A stretch of DNA of 55,716 nt from Patescibacteria group bacterium. Lineage in GTDB: Bacteria; Patescibacteriota; Patescibacteriia; 2-12-FULL-60-25. This document shows, in pieces, positions 25,585-33,726 of this stretch. The stretch lies in assembly GCA_022703155.1 (NCBI GenBank), contig JAKLEH010000002.1, forward strand, positions 1 to 55,716, given 5' to 3'. Below the pieces are notes generated by a model. The model was not told the DNA's origin, ran no database searches, and saw nothing but the letters and a program-made list of their open reading frames with translations. The translations under genes and the position numbers were made by a program. The first letter of the stretch is position 1. Each line of letters starts with the position of its first letter.

Positions 25585-25737
25585 TCGACGGCCGGAGGTC
25601 GAAAACCGATTCGGACGTCGGACATCTTTTTTTCAGGAAGTCGAATCGTCCGACTACCCGCTTAATGACCTCCGACTTTCCATCAGATGCCTCCGTCCTG
25701 GACTATTGACATCCGACTGACGACTCAACTCCCGATG
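25585..25737. repeat. Family A elements, two in series
   Basis: GTCGACGGCCGGAGGTCG and GGACGTCGGAC words, an inverted copy of the central hairpin (TCAGGAAGTCGAATCGTCCGA), then TCCGAC words to the pyrG promoter. Confidence 0.85.
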
Positions 25738-25755
25738 GACCTCGGATGTCCCTGC

Positions 25756-25764
25756 TGGTATAAT
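25756..25764 (+). promoter_or_regulatory. Extended -10 promoter of pyrG
   Basis: TGGTATAAT, a TGN plus consensus TATAAT. The ATG lies 10 bp after the box, leaving a leader of only a few bases. No good -35 box is seen. Confidence 0.7.
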
Positions 25765-25774
25765 TTAGTCCCGT

Positions 25775-27433
25775 ATGACAAAAAAGAAATTTTCCAAACG
25801 TCGCCGCATGACGATTTTTGTCGTTGGCGGCGTTATGAGCGGCGTAGGCAAGGGCGTGGTCACGGCTTCGACGGGTGCGCTCCTTAAGGAATGCGGGTTT
25901 AGGGTCACGGCGTTGAAAATCGACCCATACATCAACGTGGACGCGGGCACCATGAATCCCATCGAACACGGCGAGGTGTTCGTGACCAAAGACGGCGCGG
26001 AAACCGACCAGGACATGGGCAACTACGAACGGTTTTTGAACCAAGATATCCCGCGCGTCAATTACATGACCACGGGCGCGGTTTACCAAACGGTCATCGA
26101 ACGCGAACGTTCGCTGGGTTACGGCGGCAAGACGGTCGAGGCCGTGCCGCACATTCCGCTCGAAGTCATCGGACGCATCAAGGCCGCGCAAAAAGCCAGC
26201 GATTCGGACATAACGCTGGTGGAAATCGGAGGCACGGTGGGCGAATACCAAAACGTGTTGTTTTTGGAGGCCGCGCGTATGATGCGCCGCGACGATCCGC
26301 AAAACGTCATTATAGTCCTGGTAAGTTACATGCCAGTGCCGGCCTCTTTGGGCGAGATGAAGACCAAGCCAACGCAATACGCGGTCAAAGCCTTGAACGA
26401 GGTAGGCCTATTCCCGGATTTGATCGTGGCGCGGTCCACGCATTCCATCGACGAGGTACGCAAGGGCAAACTCGGCACCAATTGCGGCTTGAAGGGCGAA
26501 GACGTGATAGCCGCGCCAGACGTGCCATCGATATACGACGTGCCGGCCTTGTTCCGCCAGCAAAACGTGCCCGAACGCATCATGGAAAAATTCGGTTTGC
26601 CTAAACGCTGCCCCAAACATTCGGCCTGGGACGATTTTTCCAAACATATACACCGTAAAGGCAAGCCCGTGAAAATCGGCATCGTGGGCAAATACTTTTC
26701 CACCGGAGATTTCGTGTTGGGCGACGTCTACCTGTGCGTCATGGAGGCCATCAAGCACGCGTCGTGGCATTTGGGCGCCGCGCCGCAGATCGAGTGGATA
26801 AACAGCGAAGCCATCGAAAAGAAACCTAAGGACATCGCCAAGATTCTGAAAGGTTTGGACGGCATCCTGATTCCTGGCGGGTTCGGAAACCGCGGCATTG
26901 AAGGCAAAATCATGGCCATCCGCTACGCGCGCGAACATAAAATTCCGTATTTCGGTTTGTGTTACGGCATGCAATTGGCCACGGTCGAGGTAGCGCGACA
27001 CATTTTAGGCTGGAACGACGCCAACACCACGGAAATCGACAAACAGACCGCGCATCCGGTCATCCATCTGATGAACGAACAGGAAGAACGCATGCGCAAT
27101 TCCAGTTACGGCGGCACCATGCGGTTGGGGGAGTACGCTTGTGTCCTGCGCCCCGGGTCTTTGGCCAAAAGTTTATACGGCCACGAGTTCGTGATGGAAC
27201 GCCATCGCCACCGCTACGAATTCAACCCCATGTATCGTGAGGAGCTAGAGAAAGCGGGCCTGCAATGCGTGGGCACGTCGCCGGACGGCAAACTGGTGGA
27301 GATCGTCGAATGGAAGAACCATCCGTTCTTTTTGGCCACGCAATTCCACCCCGAATTCCTCTCGCGTCCGTTCGCGCCGCATCCTTTGTTCGTAGGGTTC
27401 GTCCAAGCGGCCATGAAAAACAAAAAACGGTAG
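25775..27433 (+). CDS. pyrG: CTP synthase
   Basis: 552 residues, full length. The amidoligase domain has the P-loop VVGGVMSGVGKGVVTAS and ALKIDPYINVDAGTMNP. The glutaminase domain has the nucleophile C396 in YFGLCYGMQLA and the His-Glu of QFHPEFLSRP. It makes CTP from UTP, ATP and glutamine. The N-terminal MTKKKFSKRRR is a short basic extension; a second ATG after it could also start translation. The stop codon lies inside a 30-bp perfect palindrome that terminates both this gene and rpmA. Expression is probably from an extended -10 promoter with almost no leader. Confidence 0.97.
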   Translation: MTKKKFSKRRRMTIFVVGGVMSGVGKGVVTASTGALLKECGFRVTALKIDPYINVDAGTMNPIEHGEVFVTKDGAETDQDMGNYERFLNQDIPRVNYMTTGAVYQTVIERERSLGYGGKTVEAVPHIPLEVIGRIKAAQKASDSDITLVEIGGTVGEYQNVLFLEAARMMRRDDPQNVIIVLVSYMPVPASLGEMKTKPTQYAVKALNEVGLFPDLIVARSTHSIDEVRKGKLGTNCGLKGEDVIAAPDVPSIYDVPALFRQQNVPERIMEKFGLPKRCPKHSAWDDFSKHIHRKGKPVKIGIVGKYFSTGDFVLGDVYLCVMEAIKHASWHLGAAPQIEWINSEAIEKKPKDIAKILKGLDGILIPGGFGNRGIEGKIMAIRYAREHKIPYFGLCYGMQLATVEVARHILGWNDANTTEIDKQTAHPVIHLMNEQEERMRNSSYGGTMRLGEYACVLRPGSLAKSLYGHEFVMERHRHRYEFNPMYREELEKAGLQCVGTSPDGKLVEIVEWKNHPFFLATQFHPEFLSRPFAPHPLFVGFVQAAMKNKKR

Positions 27434-27451
27434 CCTAGGCTACCGTTTTTT
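27422..27451. terminator. Bidirectional terminator shared by pyrG and rpmA
   Basis: A perfect 30-bp palindrome: six A, ACGGTAGCC-type arm around CCTAGG, mirrored arm, six T. It contains the pyrG TAG and works on both strands. Confidence 0.92.
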
Positions 27452-27463
27452 GCGGCGGATTTT

Positions 27464-27745
27464 TTAGGCCGCGGTGATGACGTTGGCGAATTTGACCTTT
27501 TTGCGGGCGCCCGTGAAGGTCTTGATGGTCTTGTCCGTGAATTTGACGAAACCGTCGGCCATGGCAAACAAGGTGTCGTCTTTGCCTTGCTTCACGTTCA
27601 AACCGGCGCGGATTTTGGAGCCGCGTTGGCGCACGATGATGTTGCCGACCTTGGCGTGTTCGCCGGCGTAGAGTTTGGTGCCCAGGCGTTGGCCTTGGGA
27701 ATCGCGGCCCAGCTTAGTAGAGCCGCCTGCTTTAGTATGTGCCAT
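27464..27745 (-). CDS. rpmA: 50S ribosomal protein L27
   Basis: 93 residues from the ATG at 27745 ([20 protein letters not shown]). An upstream in-frame start at 27772 would add nine residues encoded by repeat DNA and is rejected. The conserved N-terminal arm that reaches the peptidyl-transferase centre is present, as is the core ([20 protein letters not shown]). There is no cleavable Firmicutes-type extension. rplU is not adjacent, so the usual L21-L27 operon is broken. A consensus promoter lies about 120 nt upstream, and the leader contains a family B repeat. Confidence 0.96.
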   Translation of the reverse strand: MAHTKAGGSTKLGRDSQGQRLGTKLYAGEHAKVGNIIVRQRGSKIRAGLNVKQGKDDTLFAMADGFVKFTDKTIKTFTGARKKVKFANVITAA

Positions 27746-27756
27746 AAGAGTAATCG

Positions 27757-27850
27757 AATGACCAAGTTCCAATGACCAATGACCAAAGGGGACTTAAACC
27801 GCCTGAATGCGTCCCGGATTTGGTTATTGGTTATTGGTACATTGGAGATT
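27757..27850. repeat. Family B heptamer inverted repeat
   Basis: Left arm GACCAAT units, right arm TTGGTTA units, 7-bp period on both sides. In the rpmA leader the arms could pair into a long hairpin. Confidence 0.9.
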
Positions 27851-27874
27851 CCTTTGCGAGTGAAATGTGGCGAT

Positions 27875-27903
27875 ATAATAGGGAAATTCCAGAGACTTGT
27901 CAA
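27875..27903 (-). promoter_or_regulatory. Promoter of rpmA
   Basis: Minus strand TTGACA (27898-27903), 17-bp spacer, TATTAT (27875-27880). The same AT-rich core reads TATAAT on the plus strand (27874-27879), toward the NifU-like gene. Confidence 0.8.
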
Positions 27904-27933
27904 GGCCGGAAGAGGGCAGTAATATGGCTAAAC

Positions 27934-28182
27934 ATGGCACAAGACCAGAATCAATACACCGAATCCATCGAATCCGCCTTGGACGAGCTGCGCGAGCCGC
28001 TTTTGGCCCACGGAGGAAATGTGGAGCTGGTGTCAGTCGACGCGGCTAACGGCGTTGTTTCGGTGCGCTTGCACGGAGCCTGCGTCGGTTGTCCGTTATC
28101 CGAACTTACGCTCAAAGAGGGCATCGGCGAAGCGCTCAAGGAAAAATTCGAATGGATCAAGGAAGTGAAAGCCGTGAATTGA
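27934..28182 (+). CDS. NifU C-terminal-domain-like Fe-S scaffold protein
   Basis: 82 residues from ATG at 27934 (MAQDQNQYTESIESALDELR). The domain has LLAHGGNVELVSVD and the CxxC of HGACVGCPLSELTLKEGI, typical of stand-alone NfuA/NifU-C proteins that carry a bridging iron-sulfur cluster. The open frame extends upstream through a family B repeat (to 27772), but that part looks like read-through repeat and is not included. It is divergent from rpmA. No other iron-sulfur assembly genes are in the window. Confidence 0.88.
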   Translation: MAQDQNQYTESIESALDELREPLLAHGGNVELVSVDAANGVVSVRLHGACVGCPLSELTLKEGIGEALKEKFEWIKEVKAVN

Positions 28183-28185
28183 AGA

Positions 28186-28262
28186 ACGTCGGAAGTCGGA
28201 GGTCGATAAGCAGGTAGTCGGACGATCCGACTTCCTGAAAAATGACGTTCCGACGTCCGAAG
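28186..28262. repeat. Family A element, near-consensus copy
   Basis: Left heptads GTCGGAA and GTCGGAG, TAAGCAGGTAGTCGGACGA, mirrored TCCGACTTCCTG, AAAAATGAC, then CGTCCGA. The central hairpin has a 12-bp stem with one mismatch and a CGA loop. Confidence 0.93.
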
Positions 28263-28268
28263 TTGATT

Positions 28269-28646
28269 ATGACCCTCGACGAATGGAAGTTTTCGACCCG
28301 CATGGCTTGGGAAAAGCCCTCGGTTAAAATTATCAGTTTGGGGACTTTGGGCGGTTTGTTGGCCATGACGCTGTTCGCGGCCGTGAGCATCGTGCGGGCC
28401 GGTTTGCCCGTGGGTTACGCGGTAACGCATTACACGGTGTATTTGGGCATCGATCAGGTTTTGCCCGTCTATTGGGCGCTGCTTATCCTGTTCGTGCCAA
28501 TCCCGTTGATTTCTGGTACCATCTTGTGCGGCATGGGAATCTATCGGGACGACATGGTGGCCGGCATGGCTTTGATGGCTTTGGCCGCCGTTTCGACCGC
28601 AATGTGGGGCGTGCAGCTTTTTTACCTGGCAAAAATAAACATCTAA
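28269..28646 (+). CDS. Small membrane protein upstream of mraY
   Basis: 125 residues from ATG at 28269. Three hydrophobic helices are visible (ISLGTLGGLLAMTLFAAVSI, VYWALLILFVPIPLISGTIL, MALMALAAVSTAMWGVQLFY). The stop lies 4 bp before mraY, so it heads the murein operon. No family recognised. The open frame upstream of 28269 belongs to the family A repeat. Confidence 0.75.
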   Translation: MTLDEWKFSTRMAWEKPSVKIISLGTLGGLLAMTLFAAVSIVRAGLPVGYAVTHYTVYLGIDQVLPVYWALLILFVPIPLISGTILCGMGIYRDDMVAGMALMALAAVSTAMWGVQLFYLAKINI

Positions 28647-28650
28647 ACGT

Positions 28651-29700
28651 ATGGACAACCTTTCCGTGGAAATCATGCGACTGATAGGCTGGGCATTGGC
28701 CTGTTTTTTAGTGGCTTTCGTGTGCACGCCCATGGTCATCCGTTTGCTCCGCAAATATAAAATGGGCAAAAGCATCCGCGACGCCGACGCCGCGCCCATC
28801 ATGAACCAATTGCATGCGCACAAGGCCGGCACGCCCAGCATGGGCGGCATCGTAATCTGGGGCGCGGTGTTGATTGTGGCGGGCGGCGTGTGGTTGGCCT
28901 GCAAACTCTCGCCCAGCGGACCGTGGTGCGATTGGAACATCCTCTCACGCGCCCAAACTTACGTGCCGTTCGGCGCCATGATCGCGGCCGCGCTGGTGGG
29001 TTTGGTCGACGATTATTTGAACGTGCGCCGCATCGGTCCCAAAGGCGGCGGCTTGCGCGTCAGGCACCGTTTGCTTTTTTACACCTTGATCGCCGCGGTT
29101 TGCGCGGTGTGGTTTTACGCCAAATTGGACTGGAGCACGGTCCACGTTCCTTTCGTTGGCAATTGGGATTTGGGTTGGTGGTATCTGCCGTTTTTCATTT
29201 TCGTGATCGTGGCTTCCCAACATTCGGTCAACCTGACCGACGGTTTGGACGGTTTGGTCGGCGGCACGCTCATGGCGGCCTTCGGAGCCTATGGTTCCAT
29301 CGCCTTCATGCAGGGCAAGATGGACATTGCGGCGTTTTGCGCGGCCATTATCGGCGCGCTGTTGGCGTTTTTGTGGCACAACATCACTCCGGCTGCGTTC
29401 TTCATGGGCGATACTGGGGCCATGGCGCTTGGCACGGTTTTGGGCATCGTGGCCATGCTGACCAACCAGCCTCTGCTCCTGCCAATCATCGGCATACCGT
29501 TCGTGGTCGAATCATTGTCTGTTTTGATCCAACTCACGTCCAAAAAATTGCGCCACGGCAAAAAAGTCTTCAAGAGTTCGCCGTTGCACCACCATCTTGA
29601 AGCCAGCGGTTGGGGCGAACCAAAAATCGTGATGCGGTTCTGGGTGGTGTCCATGATTTTTGCCGTGTTTGGCACGCTGATTCACATGATTGACCGTTAA
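28651..29700 (+). CDS. mraY: Phospho-N-acetylmuramoyl-pentapeptide transferase
   Basis: 349 residues, about ten membrane helices. Diagnostic motifs: GTPSMGGIVIWG, the acidic LVDDYLNVR, SVNLTDGLDGLVGG, and FFMGDTGAMALG. It attaches phospho-MurNAc-pentapeptide to undecaprenyl phosphate to give lipid I at the inner face of the membrane. It is followed by ftsW and murG, the next steps of the same pathway, with overlaps that suggest one operon. Confidence 0.96.
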   Translation: MDNLSVEIMRLIGWALACFLVAFVCTPMVIRLLRKYKMGKSIRDADAAPIMNQLHAHKAGTPSMGGIVIWGAVLIVAGGVWLACKLSPSGPWCDWNILSRAQTYVPFGAMIAAALVGLVDDYLNVRRIGPKGGGLRVRHRLLFYTLIAAVCAVWFYAKLDWSTVHVPFVGNWDLGWWYLPFFIFVIVASQHSVNLTDGLDGLVGGTLMAAFGAYGSIAFMQGKMDIAAFCAAIIGALLAFLWHNITPAAFFMGDTGAMALGTVLGIVAMLTNQPLLLPIIGIPFVVESLSVLIQLTSKKLRHGKKVFKSSPLHHHLEASGWGEPKIVMRFWVVSMIFAVFGTLIHMIDR

Positions 29701-29710
29701 AACCCAGCTT

Positions 29711-30826
29711 ATGCGAGGGGAAAGGGGACAGATGGACCGCATGTTCCTGGCCAGCTTAGTCGCGCTGGTGGCCTTCGGTCTGCTCATGTTGCTTTCGGCC
29801 AGCGGCCCCATCGGATACCAGCGTTTCCACGACGCGGGTTATTTTTTTAAGCACCAGTTGATTTACGGCTTATTGCCTGGCGCCATCCTGTTCGTAATCT
29901 TTTCAAGAATCGATTACAGGCTGTTTCTCAAATTCGCGCCCGCGGCTTTGGTCGCATCCATCGTCCTGTTGCTCATGGTGTATTTGCCGGGCATTGGTAT
30001 GCGTTTTGGCGGTTCCGGACGTTGGGTGTATCTGGGTTTTTTGTCTTTCCAACCTTCGGAATTCGTAAAAATCGGCGTTCTGGTTTACACAGCGGCTTGG
30101 TTGGAGCGCCACAGTTCGGAGAGCAAAACTTTGGACAAGGGTTTTTTGCCGTTTTTGATTCCGCTGTCCATCGTGATGTTGCTGCTTATCCTGCAGCCGA
30201 ACACGGGATCCATGTTCGTGATCGTGGCATCGGCGTTGACCGCGTATTACATCAGCGGCGCGCCGTTCGTCTGGTTCGCGGGTTTGGGTTTGTTGGGCAC
30301 GGCTTTGTTCGGCTTGCTCATCAAACTGTCTCCTTACCGCGCGGCGCGGTTTCTGACTTTCCTGCATCCGGAGCTTGACCCGAACGGCATCGGCTACCAA
30401 ATCAACCAAGCGTATTTGGCCATCGGGTCTGGCGGGCTGTTCGGTTTGGGTTACGGGCATTCGCGCCAAAAATACCTGTATCTGCCCGAGGCGTATGGCG
30501 ATTCAATTTTTGCGGTCATGGCTGAAGAGTTAGGTTTCCTTATTTGTTTGCTGTTTTTAGGCCTGATGGCGTTTTTCGTCTGGCGCTGTTGGCGCATCGC
30601 CAAACAGGCTTCAGACCCTTTTGGGCGGTATTTGGCCGTGGGCATTGGCGCTTGGATCGCCATACAAACTTCGCTTAACATAGCTTCTATGATGGGCTTG
30701 ATGCCCATGACGGGCGTAACTTTGCCGTTCGTAAGCTACGGCAGTTCGGCGTTTGTTGCGCTCTCGATAGCCTGTGGTATTATGGCTTCAATCAGTCGGG
30801 GGACAGGAATATGGCGCGAACCATAG
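29711..30826 (+). CDS. ftsW: FtsW-type SEDS peptidoglycan glycosyltransferase
   Basis: About 371 residues with ten membrane helices. SEDS motifs are visible: FQPSEFVKIG, LPEAYGDSIFAVMAEELGF, and MGLMPMTGVTLPFVSYGSS. The family polymerises lipid II at the division septum. I call it FtsW rather than RodA from its place between mraY and murG. Starts are ambiguous: TTG 29690 overlaps mraY, ATG 29711 is used here, and ATG 29732 has AAGGGGACAG just before it. It overlaps murG by 16 bp. Confidence 0.92.
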   Translation: MRGERGQMDRMFLASLVALVAFGLLMLLSASGPIGYQRFHDAGYFFKHQLIYGLLPGAILFVIFSRIDYRLFLKFAPAALVASIVLLLMVYLPGIGMRFGGSGRWVYLGFLSFQPSEFVKIGVLVYTAAWLERHSSESKTLDKGFLPFLIPLSIVMLLLILQPNTGSMFVIVASALTAYYISGAPFVWFAGLGLLGTALFGLLIKLSPYRAARFLTFLHPELDPNGIGYQINQAYLAIGSGGLFGLGYGHSRQKYLYLPEAYGDSIFAVMAEELGFLICLLFLGLMAFFVWRCWRIAKQASDPFGRYLAVGIGAWIAIQTSLNIASMMGLMPMTGVTLPFVSYGSSAFVALSIACGIMASISRGTGIWREP

Positions 30827-31893
30827 CTTTGGTTGGCGGAGGAACCATGGGGCCAACGGCTCCGCTTTTGGCGCTCCAAAAAGTTTTGGCCGCGCGGCAT
30901 CCCTCGGATAAATTCGTGTGGGCCGGAACCGAAAACGGGCCAGAAAGGGGTCCGGTCGCGGCCCAAGGCATAGAATTCGTGGCCATCCCCACGGCTAAAT
31001 TCCCGCGTTACCTTTCATTGGCTTGGCTGACCATGCCGTTCAATTTTTGGCGCGCGCGGCAGGAGGCTAAAAGGTTTTTGGACAAATACAAACCGGAAAT
31101 CGTCATTGGGGCCGGCGGTTTCACGCAAGTGCCCATCATGTTGCTCGCCAGCCATCGGAAGATACCGTGCGTCATCCACCAATTGGATTTTTCGCCCACG
31201 CTTTCCAACCGCATCGTGGCGCGTTTTTGCAAACTCATCACCACGACTTACGTTTACCACTACCGCAAATTCAACGTGCGAATCGAGGAGATGCATATCG
31301 CCACGCCCAACCGTTTTGCGGACGCGGACGTGCCCGAGCGCATGAAGGCGGTCCAGGAATTCGGGTTGGATCCGTCCAAGCCCGTGGCGTTCGTGACCGG
31401 CGGCGGCACGGGCTCGCTTGCCATCAACAAATGCATCGAAGACAACTTGGGACGTTGGTTGGGCAAGACCCAAATAATCCACGTGACCGGGCGCGGACGC
31501 AGCGCGCAGGTGCCCGAACGTCCGGGTTATGTGCGGCGCGACTTTTTCGACGAACGGACCATGTTGTACGCGTACGCGGCGGCCGATGTAGTGGTGTCGC
31601 GCGCGGGCATGGGAGCCATCACCGACCTTTCGGCGCTGGGCAAAGCGGCCATCCTCGTGCCCATGCCAAACAGCCATCAGGAAAAGAACACGCGCCATTT
31701 GCCTTTGGGCGTCATCGAAATCAAACAATCGTCCAATTTTTTTGAGGACTTGTACCGTGCGGTCTCCAAATTGCTCAAGCATCCTGAGGACCGTTCCCGC
31801 TTGGCCTACGAGCTTAAGCGCCACATCAAAACAGACGACGGGTCAGAATGGGCGTCGCTCATCGAAAGATTCTTGCCTGAGGATTTAGACTGA
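30811..31893 (+). CDS. murG: MurG-like UDP-GlcNAc transferase (lipid II synthesis)
   Basis: 360 residues, GT28 family. The donor half has VVVSRAGMGAITDLSALGKA and VPMPNSHQEKN, as in MurG. The acceptor half starts TIALVGGGTMGPTAPLLALQ and has VIGAGGFTQVPIMLLA and HQLDFSPTLSNR where typical MurG reads GGTGGH and HEQN. It is therefore a divergent MurG, as in many Patescibacteria. It adds GlcNAc to lipid I. Position after ftsW supports the role. It overlaps ftsW by 16 bp, and ends at a family A array. Confidence 0.88.
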   Translation: MARTIALVGGGTMGPTAPLLALQKVLAARHPSDKFVWAGTENGPERGPVAAQGIEFVAIPTAKFPRYLSLAWLTMPFNFWRARQEAKRFLDKYKPEIVIGAGGFTQVPIMLLASHRKIPCVIHQLDFSPTLSNRIVARFCKLITTTYVYHYRKFNVRIEEMHIATPNRFADADVPERMKAVQEFGLDPSKPVAFVTGGGTGSLAINKCIEDNLGRWLGKTQIIHVTGRGRSAQVPERPGYVRRDFFDERTMLYAYAAADVVVSRAGMGAITDLSALGKAAILVPMPNSHQEKNTRHLPLGVIEIKQSSNFFEDLYRAVSKLLKHPEDRSRLAYELKRHIKTDDGSEWASLIERFLPEDLD

Positions 31894-31896
31894 AAC

Positions 31897-31957
31897 CGTC
31901 GACAGTCGACGGTCGGAGGTCGGAAATAGATTGTATGGTCGAAGGTCAAAAATCAGA
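31897..31957. repeat. Family A partial element
   Basis: CGTCGACAGTCGACGGTCGG hairpin plus GGTCGGA and GGTCGAAGG units after murG. Confidence 0.8.
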
Positions 31958-31963
31958 GGAAAT

Positions 31964-31987
31964 GAAAAAGCCGCGTAAAATGCGGTT
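31964..31987 (-). terminator. Probable terminator
   Basis: Minus strand CCGC-ATTTTAC-GCGG then CTTTTT, just beyond the stop of the small minus-strand gene. Confidence 0.7.
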
Positions 31988-31996
31988 TTAAGTCGT

Positions 31997-32248
31997 TTAA
32001 GGTGGCCAATGAAAGTCGACGTTACCGTCCTCGTCCATTCGATAGGGTTCGGTCAGGAAGGCGATGGAAAGGACGAGGCACGTGCCAATCAACAAAGAGA
32101 ATTCGACGGCCACCGGCGTCCAGTCGGAGAATATTTGGCGCATTTTTTCCGAAAGCATGAGGAACGGAAAGCTCAGCATCATGGCAAAGATGATAAGCGA
32201 GGCCACGGTGTAGCGACGATGGACCAGGATTCTCGTTTGGTTGCGCAT
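31997..32248 (-). CDS. Small two-helix membrane protein
   Basis: 83 residues from ATG at 32248, chosen because AGAGGAG lies seven bases upstream; a start nine codons earlier (32275) lacks this. Two helices are visible (YTVASLIIFAMMLSFPFLML and FSLLIGTCLVLSIAFL). The tail is acidic and ends FHWPP. No family recognised. It is read in the same direction as tRNA-Lys but a terminator lies between them. Confidence 0.65.
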   Translation of the reverse strand: MRNQTRILVHRRYTVASLIIFAMMLSFPFLMLSEKMRQIFSDWTPVAVEFSLLIGTCLVLSIAFLTEPYRMDEDGNVDFHWPP

Positions 32249-32326
32249 AAGCGGCTCCTCTGCGGTTGTGGGCATGCGAGGGTTGAACGCGACGTGGGCT
32301 GGGGCATGACAGAGGATATTTCGTTA

Positions 32327-32362
32327 AAACAAAAATCCCCCGAAGCTTTATGCGAAGGGGGA
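32327..32362 (-). terminator. Terminator after tRNA-Lys
   Basis: Minus strand ATCCCCC, 15-nt loop, GGGGGAT, then TTTTGTTTT. It lies 18 bp after the CCA end of the tRNA. Confidence 0.82.
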
Positions 32363-32380
32363 TGGTCGCGTTAAACGCGA

Positions 32381-32455
32381 TGGTGCGCCCGGTGGGGATC
32401 GAACCCACGACCATTGGCTTAAAAGGCCACTGCTCTACCACTGAGCTACAGGCGC
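32381..32455 (-). tRNA. trnK: tRNA-Lys (anticodon UUU)
   Basis: Read on the minus strand: acceptor GCGCCTG pairs with CGGGCGC, D-arm GCTC..GAGC, anticodon loop CTTTTAA with UUU, T-arm GTGGG TTCGATC CCCAC, discriminator A and an encoded CCA. The top pair of the anticodon stem (G27, A43) is mismatched. A TTGAAA-17-TATTAT promoter lies about 100 bp upstream. Confidence 0.95.
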
Positions 32456-32467
32456 CTGGGTCGCATA

Positions 32468-32546
32468 ACGTGTATCGCGCAACGCGCAACGCTTGGAGGG
32501 ACGGGGTCCGTTTGGCGTTTCGCGTTACACGTTTTGCGTTTAACGA
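32468..32546. repeat. Family K heptamer inverted repeat
   Basis: Left arm CGCGCAA units (32474-32490), right arm units ending in GTT (GGCGTTT, CGCGTTA, CACGTTT, TGCGTTT) with 7-bp period. It lies in the tRNA leader and overlaps the GT4 promoter. Confidence 0.85.
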
Positions 32547-32589
32547 ATTTTGGCTGTACAATAATACACAAATCGTACAAAACTTTCAA
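32534..32589. promoter_or_regulatory. Interlocked divergent promoters of tRNA-Lys and the GT4 gene
   Basis: Plus: TTGCGT (32534-32539), 17 bp, TACAAT (32557-32562). Minus: TTGAAA (32584-32589), 17 bp, TATTAT (32561-32566). The two -10 boxes overlap. Confidence 0.7.
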
Positions 32590-32590
32590 G

Positions 32591-33712
32591 ATGCGCATTG
32601 CGATGATTGGGGCCAAGGGGCTCCCCAGCCTTTTGCCGGTCGGCGGAGGTATAGAAACGCACGTAGAGAACCTCGCGCGCAATCTTGCGGCACGCGGCCA
32701 CGAGGTTACCGTATATGTACGGACTTATGCAAATCCGCGGCGTTTGTCGTGGCTAGGCAAGCTCCGGTTGGTGACCCTCGGGTCGTGGCACCGCAAGAAT
32801 TTCGACGCCATTACCCACACATTCTTCTCTACGGTCCATGCGATGGGCGAGGATTACGACATCATCCATTATCATGGCGTGGGCCCCTCGACTTTATCGT
32901 GGCTGCCTAGGCTTTTCGGGCGCAAGGCCAAAGTCGTAGTCACGTTCCACAGCCGCGACCAATTCCACGAAAAATGGGGCTTGTTGGCGCGTTTGTATTT
33001 GGCGTTCGGCGAATGGACTTCAGCCAGGTTTCCGCACACCACCATCGCCGTAAACCACGGGATCCAGCTTTTGTGCCGGCGATTGTACGGACGTGAGGCG
33101 TTGTACATACCGAACGGCGTGGAATTGCCCACGGGTTGGCCTGGGACGCACGAGTTGGCCCCCTTGGGTTTGCACGCCAACCGTTATTTCCTGTGCCTGG
33201 CCAGGTTGGTGCCGCACAAAGCGCAGGACGACGTCATCCGAGCGTTCCGCAAACTCGATACGGACATGAAGCTGGCCATTGTAGGCAGCGCGTCTTTTGA
33301 CGATGCCATTTACGCGGAGAAACTCAAACGCTTAGCCGGAGACGACGAACGCGTGATCTTTACCGGCCACCAAGGCGGCGAAGCGTTGCGCGAAATCATC
33401 GCCCATTCCTACGCGTTGGTGCATGCGTCACGCAGCGAAGGTTTGTCCGTTACCGTACTCGAGGCCATGTCCTACGGAAAATTGGTCATCATGAGCGACA
33501 TTCCCGAGAATTTGGAACTGATTGACCATTCCGGTATTTCGTTTAAAGTAGGCAACATCAAAGCTTTGACCGACGCCATGCGTTGGGCTTTGGACGAGCC
33601 ACGCCTGGCCCGCGAACGCGGTCAACGCGCCAAAGACGTGATCCATAAACTGTATTCATGGCACGCGGTGGTGACTAAGACGGAGAAGCTGTATGAAACG
33701 CTAATTGGGTAG
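32591..33712 (+). CDS. GT4-family glycosyltransferase
   Basis: 373 residues from ATG at 32591 (MRIAMIGAKGLPSLLPVGGG). GT-B fold with HGVGPSTLSWLPRLF, donor-site CLARLVPHKAQDDVIRAFRK, and E-x7-E-type RSEGLSVTVLEAMSYGK. It resembles Wbn/WcaI-like surface polysaccharide transferases; substrate unknown. The upstream part of the open frame (to 32534) is promoter and repeat, not coding. It sits inside the murein gene cluster but its chemistry points to other glycans. Confidence 0.88.
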   Translation: MRIAMIGAKGLPSLLPVGGGIETHVENLARNLAARGHEVTVYVRTYANPRRLSWLGKLRLVTLGSWHRKNFDAITHTFFSTVHAMGEDYDIIHYHGVGPSTLSWLPRLFGRKAKVVVTFHSRDQFHEKWGLLARLYLAFGEWTSARFPHTTIAVNHGIQLLCRRLYGREALYIPNGVELPTGWPGTHELAPLGLHANRYFLCLARLVPHKAQDDVIRAFRKLDTDMKLAIVGSASFDDAIYAEKLKRLAGDDERVIFTGHQGGEALREIIAHSYALVHASRSEGLSVTVLEAMSYGKLVIMSDIPENLELIDHSGISFKVGNIKALTDAMRWALDEPRLARERGQRAKDVIHKLYSWHAVVTKTEKLYETLIG

Positions 33713-33726
33713 AGTCGAATTTTATT

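Noticed and set aside
32381-32455. Integration site (att) at tRNA-Lys
   Set aside because: No integrase, no direct repeat of the tRNA 3' end, and core genes lie on both sides.
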